Assembly (NCBI RefSeq): GCF_023721795.1
Contig: NZ_JAMQYE010000001.1
Span: forward strand, 620,001-684,000
DNA length: 64,000 nt
Origin: Zeimonas sediminis
Lineage (GTDB): Bacteria; Pseudomonadota; Gammaproteobacteria; Burkholderiales; Burkholderiaceae_E
Direction: 5' to 3'
A program made the translations under genes and the position numbers. Positions 35,872-46,797 of this stretch are shown piece after piece. Each line of letters starts with the position of its first letter. Positions within the stretch are counted from its first letter, which is position 1. The notes under the pieces are model-generated. The model was given only the letters and a program-made list of their open reading frames with translations. It did not search any database and had not been told where the DNA came from.

Positions 35872-35952
35872 CCGGGCAGCGGAAAGGTACCGCTGCCCGG
35901 GAACCGCAGGCGGCGCCCGCCGAGGCCCCGAGCCGGCGCATTTCGCGCCGGC
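35872..35952. promoter_or_regulatory. two strong hairpins between symporter and CBS genes
   Basis: First hairpin: 11-bp perfect stem 35872-35882 with 35890-35900, loop AAAGGTA. Second: 8-bp stem 35932-35939 with 35945-35952, loop ATTTC. Neither is followed by a T-run on the minus strand. They may stabilise the upstream symporter mRNA 3' end or reduce downstream expression within the operon. Confidence 0.55.
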
Positions 35953-35978
35953 CCGCGACCCCGCGGGCGCCCGCCCGC

Positions 35979-37754
<1,776 letters not shown>

Positions 37755-37764
37755 CGTCGCCCCC

Positions 37765-38028
37765 TCAGTCTTCGTGAACGCCGAACTCGCGGTCGAGCTT
37801 GTTCATGCGTTTCGAGTAGAAAACGATCAGCAGCAGGAACACGACGATCGACCCCTGTGTTGCGAACCAGAAGCCGAGATCGGTACCTCCGACCGGGATT
37901 CCCGCGAGCAGCGGGCGAAGGATGATTCCGAAGCCGTAAGAGACCACAGCCCAGATCACCATGCAGATGACGACGAGTCTCAGGTTGGCCTTCCAGTAGG
38001 CCGCCCCCGAGCGACTTTGATCCGACAT
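37765..38028 (-). CDS. DUF4212 small symporter partner
   Basis: 87 residues with two TM helices (about 17-40 and 52-70) and the typical WKANLRLVVICMVIWAVVSYG start. These small proteins are always just upstream of SSS symporters of this class and are presumed to be a subunit or stabiliser. It begins a minus-strand operon DUF4212-symporter-CBS protein-unknown membrane protein, divergent from the exonuclease gene. Confidence 0.88.
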   Translation of the reverse strand: MSDQSRSGAAYWKANLRLVVICMVIWAVVSYGFGIILRPLLAGIPVGGTDLGFWFATQGSIVVFLLLIVFYSKRMNKLDREFGVHED

Positions 38029-38190
38029 TGTCTACCCCCTCCAATCGTTTGTAGATTCGCCGCGATGCCGCTTGGGCGGCCCCCGGCGAACGACCGGCGA
38101 CCGCATGGCGGACTCCGGCCTTCTGGGAATCTAGGCAAGGAACCTTACCGTTCGCTTACGCGCGCGGACGTCCGGGTCGCGCCGAACTCA

Positions 38191-38223
38191 CGCCGGGTTC
38201 GCGCCGGGTTCGCGCCGGGTTTG
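38191..38223. repeat. three 11-bp tandem repeats before the exonuclease gene
   Basis: CGCCGGGTTCG repeated at 38191-38201 and 38202-38212, with a third copy ending TTTG at 38213-38223. It lies in the 259-bp divergent intergenic region; no clear promoter hexamers were found there. Confidence 0.75.
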
Positions 38224-38287
38224 CCGGCGCGGCCGGCCGACGCTACGCTGCCGATTCGGAAAAGCGGGAACGCGGAGACGGTCGAAC

Positions 38288-39823
38288 ATGCTCGGGAACG
38301 GTGCGCGCAAGGGCCTGCGGGCCAGGGTCCTGCTCCCATTCCTCGTATTGATGCTCGCGCCGCCGGCGCTGATCGGCGGCGCCCTCTATCTCGCCGCCGG
38401 GCGCCTGGAGCCCGGCGCAGCGCCGCACCTCGTGCTGTTCGGGGGCGCCGCCGCCTTCGGCCTCGCACTGCTCGCGGCACTGGTCTGGCAGCTGTTCGAC
38501 ACTCGGTTCGCCCGCCCGGCGCTCGCGCTCGCGCGCGACATGGAAACGATCGCTCACGCCAACGCCGGACACTCGGTCGACGCCGCTGCGGCGCAGCATC
38601 TCGGCCCGCTCGGGGAATCGGCCAGGCAGCTCGCCGACGCGCTCCAGCGCGCGCGGCAGGACGTGGCCGCCGAGATCGACGCGGCCACCCGGGCGGCGAT
38701 GCACCGCCAGCAGCAGCTCGAGGCGGTGCTGCGCGACCTGCACGTGGGCGTGCTGATCATGAACGCGGGCCATTCGATCCTGCTCTACAACCAGCAGGCG
38801 CTCAGGCTGCTCAGGGCCCCTGCCGGCATCGGCCTCGGCCGCTCGCTGTTCGGCCTGGTGCAGGAGCAGCCGATCCGCCAGGCGCTGGACCTGCTCGACG
38901 CGGCGATCGCGACCCCGGACCGGCGACACGACCGCCGGGATGCGGTGGTCGACGTCTGGTTCCGCACCGCCGAGGGCGAGCACGCGATGTTCGGCCGAAT
39001 CAGCCGGATCGCCAGTCTCGGGGCCGACGCCGGCGGCTACGTTCTGAGCTTCGACGAGGCAGTTCAGGGGGAGGAAGCCTCCCCCCGGATCGAGGCGGAC
39101 GCCGGACCGGCGATCCGCGCGCGGGCGCCACGACTCGAGGAGGGCTCGCTGCCGGAAAGGCCCGAGTTCTACGACTTCGAACTGTTGTCGCGCCCGGTGC
39201 CCCGGGCCCAGCGCTCGGCCAGGCTTCGCGACCTCTGCTACGTGGTGTTCGATTCGGAGACGACCGGCCTGGAACCCTCCAACGGTGACGAGATCGTGCA
39301 GATCGCGGGGGTCCGCATCGTCAACGCCAGGGTGCTCACCGGCGAATCCTTCGACTCGCTGGTCAATCCGGGGCGGAGGATCCCCCCGGGGTCGATACGG
39401 TTTCACGGCATCACCGACGACATGGTCCGGGACGCCCCGCCGATCGAGCAGGTGCTGCCGCGCTTTCACCGATTCGTGGACGACGCGGTGCTGGTCGCGC
39501 ACAACGCCGCCTTCGACCTTCGCTTCCTGCAGCTCAAGCAGGAGCGCTGCGGCCTGCGCTTCGACAACCCGGTGCTCGACACCGTGCTGCTGTCGGCCTT
39601 CGTGCACGACCACACGCACCGCCACACGCTCGACGACCTGCTCGAGCGCTTCGGCGTCTCGATCCAGGGGCGTCACACCGCGCTCGGCGACTCGCTGGCG
39701 ACCGCGGCGGTGTTCGTCCGGATGATCGACCTGCTCGAGGCGCGGGGGGTGGTCACGCTGCAGGACGCGATCGAGGCCTCGAACCGGATGGTCGAGATCC
39801 GCCGACAGCAGGCGCGCTACTGA
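38288..39823 (+). CDS. membrane-PAS-DnaQ exonuclease fusion protein
   Basis: 511 residues. Two TM helices (about 14-36 and 47-69), a HAMP-like linker with a helix to about 145, a PAS-like sensor domain (about 146-258), then a DEDDh 3'-5' exonuclease of the DNA polymerase III epsilon type: Exo I FDSETTG (Asp322, Glu324), Exo II AHNAAFD (Asp410), Exo III HTALGD (His463, Asp468). All catalytic residues are present. It is the membrane-sensor form of exonuclease that occurs next to the DUF4212/symporter/CBS block. Its substrate, DNA, RNA or a nucleotide signal, is unknown. Confidence 0.82.
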   Translation: MLGNGARKGLRARVLLPFLVLMLAPPALIGGALYLAAGRLEPGAAPHLVLFGGAAAFGLALLAALVWQLFDTRFARPALALARDMETIAHANAGHSVDAAAAQHLGPLGESARQLADALQRARQDVAAEIDAATRAAMHRQQQLEAVLRDLHVGVLIMNAGHSILLYNQQALRLLRAPAGIGLGRSLFGLVQEQPIRQALDLLDAAIATPDRRHDRRDAVVDVWFRTAEGEHAMFGRISRIASLGADAGGYVLSFDEAVQGEEASPRIEADAGPAIRARAPRLEEGSLPERPEFYDFELLSRPVPRAQRSARLRDLCYVVFDSETTGLEPSNGDEIVQIAGVRIVNARVLTGESFDSLVNPGRRIPPGSIRFHGITDDMVRDAPPIEQVLPRFHRFVDDAVLVAHNAAFDLRFLQLKQERCGLRFDNPVLDTVLLSAFVHDHTHRHTLDDLLERFGVSIQGRHTALGDSLATAAVFVRMIDLLEARGVVTLQDAIEASNRMVEIRRQQARY

Positions 39824-39872
39824 TCCGCCGGGGCGCGCGGACCGCGCAGCAGCCAGGGCCCGTTGACGCCCG

Positions 39873-40505
39873 CTAGAGCGACATCGACGGCCGCTCGGCC
39901 ATCGCCGCCCGCCAGCGCAGCAGATGCGGGTGCTGCTCGCCCGGCTTGAGCTTGACGATGCGCGCGAAGTCGACGGCGACCACCGCGGTGATGTCCGCGA
40001 TGCTGAAACGGTCCGTCGCTACGAAGTCCCGGCCGTCCAGGCGGTCGTTCAGCATCGCGAAGAAGTTCGCCACCCTGGCCAGCCCCCGCGCGGCGAGCTC
40101 GGGGATCTGCGGATAGTCCACCGCGCCAGGGAGCGCCCGGTTCGCCATTGCGGGCGAGCTGTTGCGCAGCGCCTCGGCGATCGCAAGCAGCCCCTCGAAC
40201 TCCATGCGCCAGTTCCAGCTCGCGATCTCGGCCTTCTCCTCCGGCGTGACCCCCATCAAGGGCGGCTCCGGGAAGCGGGCTTCCACCCAGGCCGCGATCG
40301 CGGCGTTGTCGGCCAGCACCACGCCCTCGTCGGTGCGCAGGGCGGGCACCGTGCACTGCGGATTGACCCGGCGATAGGCGTCGCCGAACTGTTCGCCGTT
40401 GCGCAGGTCCACCTGCACCGTCTCGTGGGCGACGCCCTTCTCGGCGAGCAGGATGCGGGCGCGGCGCGGGCTCGGCGCGGTCGCGCAGTCGTACAGGGTG
40501 ATCAT
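39873..40505 (-). CDS. glutathione S-transferase family protein
   Basis: 210 residues. N-terminal thioredoxin-like domain MITLYDCATAPSPRRARILLAE with a Ser/Pro-rich active-site loop, VNPQCTVPALRTDEG before the cis-Pro, and a C-terminal helical domain with RFSIADITAVVAVDFARI. The ATG overlaps the upstream YghU-like gene stop (TGATG), so both are cotranscribed. The physiological substrate is unknown. Confidence 0.85.
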   Translation of the reverse strand: MITLYDCATAPSPRRARILLAEKGVAHETVQVDLRNGEQFGDAYRRVNPQCTVPALRTDEGVVLADNAAIAAWVEARFPEPPLMGVTPEEKAEIASWNWRMEFEGLLAIAEALRNSSPAMANRALPGAVDYPQIPELAARGLARVANFFAMLNDRLDGRDFVATDRFSIADITAVVAVDFARIVKLKPGEQHPHLLRWRAAMAERPSMSL

Positions 40506-41380
40506 CCGGCGGCTCCGGTCAGCTTGTCCTGGGTCTTCGTTTCGAAGTCGCTCGCGTCGTGGCGCTCGTGCAACTGGCTGGACGGCTGTCCCCAGGTGCG
40601 GTTGACCATGCGGCCGCGGCGAGCGGCCGGACGCTCGGCGATCAGGTCGGCCCAGCGGATCACGTGACCGTATTCCTGTACCTGGAGGAACTCGCCGGCC
40701 TCGTAGAGCTGGCCCTTGACCAGCGCTCCGTACCAGGGCCAGACCGCCATGTCGGCGATCGTGTAGTCGTCGCCGGCCAGGTACCGGTTCTCGGCCAGGC
40801 GCCGGTCGAGCACGTCGAGTTGCCGCTTGACCTCCATCGCGTAGCGGTCGATCGCGTACTCGATCTTGACCGGCGCGTACGCATAGAAGTGGCCGAAGCC
40901 GCCCCCGAGAAACGGCGCGCTGCCCATCTGCCAGAAGAGCCAGGACAGGCACTCGGCGCGCTGGGCGGGGTCGGTCGGCAGGAAGGCGCCGAACTTCTCG
41001 GCCAGGTACACCAGGATCGCGCCCGACTCGAAGACCCGCACCGGCTTCGGGCCGCTGCGGTCGAGCAAGGCCGGGATCTTCGAGTTCGGGTTGACCGCCA
41101 CGAAGCCGCTGCCGAACTGCGCGCCCTCGCTGATCGGGATGAGCCAGGCGTCGTACTCGGCGCCGGCATGGCCCAGCGCCAGCAGCTCCTCCAGCATCAC
41201 CGTGACCTTTACGCCGTTCGGCGTGCCCAGCGAGTAAAGCTGCAGGGGGTGGCGCCCGACGGGCAATTCCTTCTCGTGGGTGGCCCCGGCGACCGGGCGG
41301 TTGATGTTCGCGAAACGGCCCCCGTTGCCCTGTCTCCAGGTCCAGACGGCGGGCGGCGTGTAGCCGGCGGAATCGGTCAT
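40502..41380 (-). CDS. yghU: glutathione-disulfide reductase-like GST (YghU family)
   Basis: 292 residues, the length of E. coli YghU. Family signatures: GATHEKELPVGRHPLQLYSLGTPNG (in pieces), VNPNSKIPALLD, FGHFYAYAPVKIEYAIDRYAMEVKRQL and the GDDYTIADMAVWPW box. YghU binds two glutathiones or GSSG and has disulfide-bond reductase activity. It leads a two-gene GST operon; the divergent region upstream contains a 27-bp repeat. Confidence 0.9.
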   Translation of the reverse strand: MTDSAGYTPPAVWTWRQGNGGRFANINRPVAGATHEKELPVGRHPLQLYSLGTPNGVKVTVMLEELLALGHAGAEYDAWLIPISEGAQFGSGFVAVNPNSKIPALLDRSGPKPVRVFESGAILVYLAEKFGAFLPTDPAQRAECLSWLFWQMGSAPFLGGGFGHFYAYAPVKIEYAIDRYAMEVKRQLDVLDRRLAENRYLAGDDYTIADMAVWPWYGALVKGQLYEAGEFLQVQEYGHVIRWADLIAERPAARRGRMVNRTWGQPSSQLHERHDASDFETKTQDKLTGAAG

Positions 41381-41444
41381 GCGGCGGTCTCCCGGTTCGA
41401 TGCGAGGCTCGACGATACCAGCGCAGCAGGCACGATGCCGATCT

Positions 41445-41498
41445 GCCCTGCTCCATGAACCCGCTCGATGCGCCCTGCTCCATGAAGCGGCTCGATGC
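41445..41498. repeat. 27-bp tandem duplication upstream of the GST operon
   Basis: 41445-41471 and 41472-41498 are two adjacent copies of a 27-bp word differing at two positions, each with a CCCTGCTCCATGAA core. It lies in the 211-bp divergent gap between yghU and the Flp-like pilin gene, possibly a doubled regulatory site. Confidence 0.8.
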
Positions 41499-41591
41499 GA
41501 ATCAGCTCACGGCGGCCGCCTTCGGTCGGCGGGCATCGCCGCGCGTCGGGGTCGCGGCACGCGGACGCTCGCCTGCGGCTAGGCTGCTGCG

Positions 41592-42017
41592 ATGTCGTAC
41601 GAGCGCCGAGCGAGCCGTTACATGGCACCGATCGATACCGATTCCGCGGGACGCCACCGCCCCGGGGCCCGCGCGCCCGAACCGGCGCGCCGGCAGCGCG
41701 GGCTCGCGGCCATCGAATACGCGCTGATCGCCTCGCTGCTCGCGATGGCCGTCGTCGTCGGCGTTTCCGAGTTGCGCAATGCCACCGGCGGCGTCTACGG
41801 GAAGGTGGCCGACGCGGTCGGCAGCGCGGTCGGTGCCGGCACCGGCGACTTCCCCGGGGCGGCATCCGCGCCGGCCAGCGAAGGATCCAAGGCCGGCAGC
41901 GGAGCCTCCTCGGGAAGCGGCCATCCCGGCCGGGGTGGCGGCGCGGGGAGAGGCGGCGGCGCGGGCGTCGGCGGCGGCAAGCCGCCCGGGACGCCGGGCA
42001 TCGGGCCGTCGCGCTGA
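41592..42017 (+). CDS. Flp-type pilin-like protein with Gly-rich tail
   Basis: 141 residues. The centre carries a type IVb/Flp prepilin signature: [19 protein letters not shown], with the Glu of IEY at position 5-6 after the likely cleavage Gly and a single hydrophobic helix. Unlike classical Flp pilins (50-70 residues) it has a 37-residue leader before the cleavage site and a 75-residue Gly/Ser/Ala-rich tail. No tad secretion genes are nearby. Start codon is uncertain; a shorter start at Met11 (41622) is possible. Confidence 0.6.
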   Translation: MSYERRASRYMAPIDTDSAGRHRPGARAPEPARRQRGLAAIEYALIASLLAMAVVVGVSELRNATGGVYGKVADAVGSAVGAGTGDFPGAASAPASEGSKAGSGASSGSGHPGRGGGAGRGGGAGVGGGKPPGTPGIGPSR

Positions 42018-42147
42018 GCCCGGCGGCCGCCGGATCCGTTCGGCGCGACGCACGCCTCCGCAACGAGCCCGGCTGCCGCCACTGACCCGCCCGGCGAGGG
42101 TTACGGCACGACCGGCTGGCATACTTTCGGCTACGACCGACGGCCCG

Positions 42148-44862
42148 ATGCCCCGCGAAGTGCCCGCCCCCGACACCCTCCCCGAAGACAGCAAGCTCGA
42201 ACACGCGCTGGCCGGCCACACGCCGATGATGCAGCAGTACCTGCGCATCAAGGCCGACCACCCGGAGCGCCTGCTGTTCTACCGGATGGGCGACTTCTAC
42301 GAGCTTTTCTACGGCGACGCCGAGCGCGCGGCGCGGCTGCTCGGCATCACGCTCACCCGGCGCGGCGCCTCGGCCGGCGAGCCGATCCCGATGGCCGGCG
42401 TGCCGGTGCACGCGGTCGAGCAATACCTGGCGCGGCTGATCCGGCTCGGCGAGTCGGTCGCGGTCTGCGAGCAGATCGGCGATCCGGCCACGTCGAAGGG
42501 CCCGGTCGAGCGCAAGGTGGTGCGGATCGTCACCCCGGGCACGCTGACCGACGCGCAGCTGCTGCCCGATCGCGACGACCGGATCCTGCTGGCGGTGCTG
42601 CCCGGCTCGACGAGCGCGCCCGGCGGGCGGCTCGGGCTCGCCTGGATGGTCGTCGCCAGCGGCGAGTGCTGGCTGGCCGAGCTGGCTCCCGACGCCTTCG
42701 CGAGAGAGCTCGACCGGCTGAGGCCCGCCGAGGTCGTGCTGCCCGACGACGCGAAGCTGCCCGACACGCTCGCCGACACGCTCGCCGGCGCGGCCTTCGC
42801 CCGCGCCCCGCGCTGGCAGTTCGACGAGACCCGCGCCCGCCGCAGGCTGACCGAGCTGCTCGGCACCCGCGACCTGAGCGGCTTCGGCGCCGAGGAGCTC
42901 GGCGCCGCCGCCGCCGCTGCCGGCGCCCTGCTCGACTACGTCGAGCGCACCCAGGGGCAGGCGCCGTCGCACCTGCAGGGCCTGCGCGTGTTCGCCGGCG
43001 ACGAGTTCGTGATCCTGGACGCCGCCGCGCGGCGCAACCTGGAGATCGTCGAAACCATGCGCGGCGACGACGGGCCGTCGCTGCTGAAGCTGCTCGACCG
43101 CTGCGCGACCAGCGCCGGCGGCCGGCTGATGCGCCGCTGGCTGCTCGAGCCGCTGCGCGCGCAGCGCGATGCGGCGCGCCGCCACGATTGCGTCGCCGCC
43201 TTGCTGGTCGACGACGGCGGCATGCGCTACGAGGCGGTGCTGGCCGACCTGCGCGAGCTGCCCGACCTGGAGCGGATCGCCGCCCGCATCGCGCTCCGCT
43301 CCGCGCGCCCGCGCGAGCTGGCGGCGCTGCGCGACGCCGAGCCCGCGATCCGCAGGCTGTGCGCGCGGCTCGCCGCCCTCGACCCGGCCCTGTTCGGCTG
43401 GCTGCTCGAGGCCCTGTCCGTGCCCGATTCGGCCTTCGCACCGATCGCGGCGGCGCTGGTCGACGAGCCGCCGGCGCAGGCGCGCGACGGCGGCGTGATC
43501 CGCGACGGACACGACGCCGCGCTCGACGAGCTGCGCGCGATCGATCGCGACTGCGACAGCGTGCTGGCCGCGATGGAGGCCCGCGAGCGGGAGCGCACCG
43601 GGATCGCGAACCTGCGCGTGGGCTACAACAACGTCCACGGCTTCTTCATCGAGGTCACCCGCGGGCAGTCCGACAAGGTGCCCGACGACTACCGTCGCCG
43701 GCAGACGCTGAAGAACGCCGAGCGCTACATCACGCCCGAGCTGAAGGCCTTCGAGGACAAGGCCCTGTCGGCCCGCGAACGCGCGCTGGCGCTCGAGCGC
43801 CAGCTCTACGACGCGCTGCTGGAGGCGCTGGCGCCGGCGGTCGCGCTGTGGCAGCGCGCCGGCCACGCCGCCGCGCAACTCGACGTGCTGGCGGCCTTCG
43901 CGCAGCGCGCGCACACGCTGCGATGGGTGCGGCCGCGCTTCTCGCCGGCGCCCGGCATCGAGATCCGCGCGGGCCGCCATCCGGTGGTCGAGGCCGGCGT
44001 CGAGCACTACGTACCGAACGACTGCGTGATGCGCGAGAACCGGCGCATGCTGCTTCTCACCGGCCCCAACATGGGCGGCAAGTCGACCTACATGCGATCG
44101 GTGGCGCTGATCGCTCTGCTGGCCTGCTGCGGCAGCTTCGTGCCGGCCGACGACTGCGAGATCGGGCCGCTCGACCGGATCTTCACCCGGGTGGGCGCCT
44201 CCGACGACCTGGCCGGCGGACGCTCGACCTTCATGGTCGAGATGACCGAGGCCGCTTCGATCCTGCATGCGGCCACCGAGCGTTCCCTGGTGCTGATGGA
44301 CGAGATCGGTCGCGGCACCTCGACCTTCGACGGCCTGGCGCTGGCCCACGCGATCGCGGCAAGGCTGCTCGCGCACAACCGGTCGCTGACCCTGTTCGCG
44401 ACCCATTACTTCGAGCTGACCCGGCTCGCGGCCACGCATCCCCAGGCGGTCAACCTGCACCTGGCCGCCGCCGAGCATCGCGGCGGGATCGTGTTCCTGC
44501 ACGAGGTGCGCGACGGTCCGGCCAGCCGCAGCTACGGCATCCAGGTCGCGCGGCTGGCGGGCATGCCAGGCGCGGTGATCCGCTCGGCCGACCGGATGCT
44601 CGGCGAGCTCGAGGCGCGCGCCCGCGCCGAGGACGACCAGCTCGACCTGTTCGCGATGGCCCCCGGCGCGACCGGGGACGCCGGGCACGATGCCGGCCCG
44701 GATTCGACCGGCACGGGCAACGAGACCGACGCGACGCGCCGGCAGGCCGAGGCCGAGATCCTCGAGCGACTGCAGGCCGTCGACCCCGACTCGCTGAGCG
44801 CCCGCGAGGCGCTCGACCTGTTGTACGCGCTGCGCGACAAGCTCGGCCCGGCCCGGCAATGA
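42148..44862 (+). CDS. mutS: DNA mismatch repair protein MutS
   Basis: 904 residues. The mismatch-contact motif FYELF is near residue 50 ([11 protein letters not shown]). The ATPase has Walker [13 protein letters not shown] and Walker [17 protein letters not shown]. MutS recognises base mismatches and small loops and recruits MutL. The C-terminal HTH and tetramer region is present, interrupted by an acidic/Gly-rich linker ([18 protein letters not shown]). The stop overlaps the start of a phosphoesterase gene (ATGA). Confidence 0.97.
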   Translation: MPREVPAPDTLPEDSKLEHALAGHTPMMQQYLRIKADHPERLLFYRMGDFYELFYGDAERAARLLGITLTRRGASAGEPIPMAGVPVHAVEQYLARLIRLGESVAVCEQIGDPATSKGPVERKVVRIVTPGTLTDAQLLPDRDDRILLAVLPGSTSAPGGRLGLAWMVVASGECWLAELAPDAFARELDRLRPAEVVLPDDAKLPDTLADTLAGAAFARAPRWQFDETRARRRLTELLGTRDLSGFGAEELGAAAAAAGALLDYVERTQGQAPSHLQGLRVFAGDEFVILDAAARRNLEIVETMRGDDGPSLLKLLDRCATSAGGRLMRRWLLEPLRAQRDAARRHDCVAALLVDDGGMRYEAVLADLRELPDLERIAARIALRSARPRELAALRDAEPAIRRLCARLAALDPALFGWLLEALSVPDSAFAPIAAALVDEPPAQARDGGVIRDGHDAALDELRAIDRDCDSVLAAMEARERERTGIANLRVGYNNVHGFFIEVTRGQSDKVPDDYRRRQTLKNAERYITPELKAFEDKALSARERALALERQLYDALLEALAPAVALWQRAGHAAAQLDVLAAFAQRAHTLRWVRPRFSPAPGIEIRAGRHPVVEAGVEHYVPNDCVMRENRRMLLLTGPNMGGKSTYMRSVALIALLACCGSFVPADDCEIGPLDRIFTRVGASDDLAGGRSTFMVEMTEAASILHAATERSLVLMDEIGRGTSTFDGLALAHAIAARLLAHNRSLTLFATHYFELTRLAATHPQAVNLHLAAAEHRGGIVFLHEVRDGPASRSYGIQVARLAGMPGAVIRSADRMLGELEARARAEDDQLDLFAMAPGATGDAGHDAGPDSTGTGNETDATRRQAEAEILERLQAVDPDSLSAREALDLLYALRDKLGPARQ

Positions 44863-45902
44863 GCGGCCGGCCGGCGCGCCGCCGGGCAGCCCGCGCGATC
44901 GCGATCGCACAGGTACTCGCGCTCGCGCTCGGGCTGCTCGCCGCCCGAGCGCTGCCGGCCGCCGGTGCGGCGGGATCGGCGACCAGCGAAGCCGGCGCCG
45001 CAGCCGGATCGCCGGCGCGCCCTGCCGAGGGCGCCTTTGCCTTCGCGCTGATCGGCGATGTCCCCTCGTTCCGCCTCGAGGAAACGATGGTCGACCGGAT
45101 CCTCGGCGCCTTCGACGAGGACCTCGCGTTCGCGATCCACGTCGGCGACCTGAAGGGCGGCTCGGAGCGCTGCGACGATGCGCTGATCGCCGCCCGCAGG
45201 GCCCAGCTCGATCGCAGCCCGGTGCCGCTGGTCTATACCCCCGGCGACAACGACTGGACCGACTGTCATCGCGAGCGGGCGGGCGGTTTCGACCCGCTGG
45301 AGCGCCTCGAGGCGCTGCGCAGCCTGTTCTTCGCCGGCCCGCGGGCCCTGGGAGGACGCGGGCAGGCAGGCGGCGCGCCGGCGGCGCCTGCCCTGCGGAG
45401 TCAGGCCGACCTGAGCGCCGGCGGCCCGCCGGAGAACCTGCGCTGGCGCTTCGGCCGCGTGCTGTTCGTCACCGTGAACCTGCCCGGCAGCGGCGACGCG
45501 CGGCAGGTGGAGTTGCTTCACCCGGGCAGCAGCGAGCGTCGCCAGCGCTGGAACGACGCGTGGTTGCGCGACGGCTACGCGATCGCCGGGCGCGACGGGC
45601 TTGCCGCCGTCGTCGTGATCGGGCACGCGAACCCGGGCTTCGGCAGCGGCGAAAGGCGCTCGCACGCGGCGTTCCGGCGCACGCTCGTCGAGCTGTCGTC
45701 GCGCTTCGCCGGGCACACGCTGTTCCTGCACGGCGACACGCACCGTCACTCGGTCGAGCGCCTGGGCGAGCGCCTGCTCAGGGTCGAGAGCCACGGCTCG
45801 CCGTTCTCCGACCGGTGGGTCAGGATCGACGTCGATCCGGCCGCGCCGCAACCCTTCAGGGTGAGCTCGCGGCGAATCGATCCCGATCCGCCGATGCCCT
45901 GA
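44859..45902 (+). CDS. exported metallophosphoesterase-like protein
   Basis: 347 residues, coupled to mutS by ATGA. A signal peptide (about residues 1-38, [20 protein letters not shown] core) is followed by calcineurin-like motifs: [24 protein letters not shown], a later GHANPGFG and HGDTHRHS. All metal-binding motif types are present though the first, GDVPS, is degenerate. It would act in the periplasm on an unknown phosphoester. Its last 47 bp overlap the convergent ctaA gene. Confidence 0.78.
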   Translation: MSGRPARRRAARAIAIAQVLALALGLLAARALPAAGAAGSATSEAGAAAGSPARPAEGAFAFALIGDVPSFRLEETMVDRILGAFDEDLAFAIHVGDLKGGSERCDDALIAARRAQLDRSPVPLVYTPGDNDWTDCHRERAGGFDPLERLEALRSLFFAGPRALGGRGQAGGAPAAPALRSQADLSAGGPPENLRWRFGRVLFVTVNLPGSGDARQVELLHPGSSERRQRWNDAWLRDGYAIAGRDGLAAVVVIGHANPGFGSGERRSHAAFRRTLVELSSRFAGHTLFLHGDTHRHSVERLGERLLRVESHGSPFSDRWVRIDVDPAAPQPFRVSSRRIDPDPPMP

Positions 45903-46797
45903 GCCGGCGCGTCGGCGCCAGCACGGGCGTTGCGGCAGCGAGCGCGGCCAGCGCGGCGGCGATCGACATCGCGACGGCGTTGTGCAGGGTCGCGGTGACC
46001 AGCGGCAGCGAGCCGAGCGCGGTTCCGAGCCCCAGCGCCACCTGCGCCGCGAGCAGCCCCGCCAGCAGGCCGGTCGCCACTCGGCCGCTTCGTTCGCGCG
46101 CGCGCAGGCCCCGCCCCGCCGCCGCCAGCGCCGCGAGCAGGAAGCCCAGCGCCAGCGCCCGGTGCGCGAGGTGCAGGCCGAGCTGTTCCGCCTTCGGCAG
46201 CTCGCCGGGCAGCCGCGGGTCGAGCGCGGCGAGCGTGACCCGGGCGCCGTCCACGCACAGCCAGTCGGGGCAGGCCTCGACGGCCCCGCGCGAGCCGGTC
46301 ATCGTGCCGGTGAGCAGCAACGCCATGAGCAGCACGAAGGCCGACACGGCCGGAAGCGACCGGCCCGTGCCCGGCCGGGCCGCCGCGATCCAGGCAAGCG
46401 CCGCCGCGAGCAGCATGCCTCCCGTCACGTTGCCCACCGTGACCAGCGGCAGGTCGTGCGGCGTGTAGCGCCCCAGCCAGGCCAGGAAGACCGTGTCGGC
46501 GAGCGCGACCGCCGCGGCCAGCCGCTGGCTGCCGTCGAAGGACTTCCAGCCGAACAGCGCGAGCAGCGCGACGAGCAGGCCGACCGCGGACGCGCTGGCG
46601 CGGTGCGCGAGCCGCGCCACGCGGATCGCCGGAGGCGGATCGGCCGGCGCTGCACCCGTCGCCGCGGGCGCGCCCAGCACCCGACCGCAGGCAGGCCAGG
46701 CTTCGCAGCCCAGTCCGCCCTGCCAGTGCCGGATCAGCGCGCTCGCCGCGGTGATGCACACGGTCAGCAGGCAGGCCAGCAGCGCGAGCTTCCTCAT
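45856..46797 (-). CDS. ctaA: heme A synthase (CtaA/COX15)
   Basis: 313 residues with about eight TM helices. Conserved His in RLAHRASASAVG and HLAHRALALGF and the LHNAVAMSIAAALAAL segment near the C-terminus are the heme ligands of COX15. It hydroxylates heme O to heme A. It is the last gene of a nine-gene operon, so the main heme-copper enzyme encoded upstream probably uses heme A. ATG overlaps the previous stop. Paired Cys residues (CEAWPACG, CPDWLC) in periplasmic loops are retained. Confidence 0.88.
   Translation of the reverse strand: MRKLALLACLLTVCITAASALIRHWQGGLGCEAWPACGRVLGAPAATGAAPADPPPAIRVARLAHRASASAVGLLVALLALFGWKSFDGSQRLAAAVALADTVFLAWLGRYTPHDLPLVTVGNVTGGMLLAAALAWIAAARPGTGRSLPAVSAFVLLMALLLTGTMTGSRGAVEACPDWLCVDGARVTLAALDPRLPGELPKAEQLGLHLAHRALALGFLLAALAAAGRGLRARERSGRVATGLLAGLLAAQVALGLGTALGSLPLVTATLHNAVAMSIAAALAALAAATPVLAPTRRLRASADRDRFAASSP

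Noticed and set aside
41377-44910. Long antisense open frame opposite mutS (about 1,177 codons)
   Set aside because: Composition is the Gln/His/Arg-rich pattern typical of the antisense of GC-rich genes; mutS on the plus strand is complete and unambiguous.
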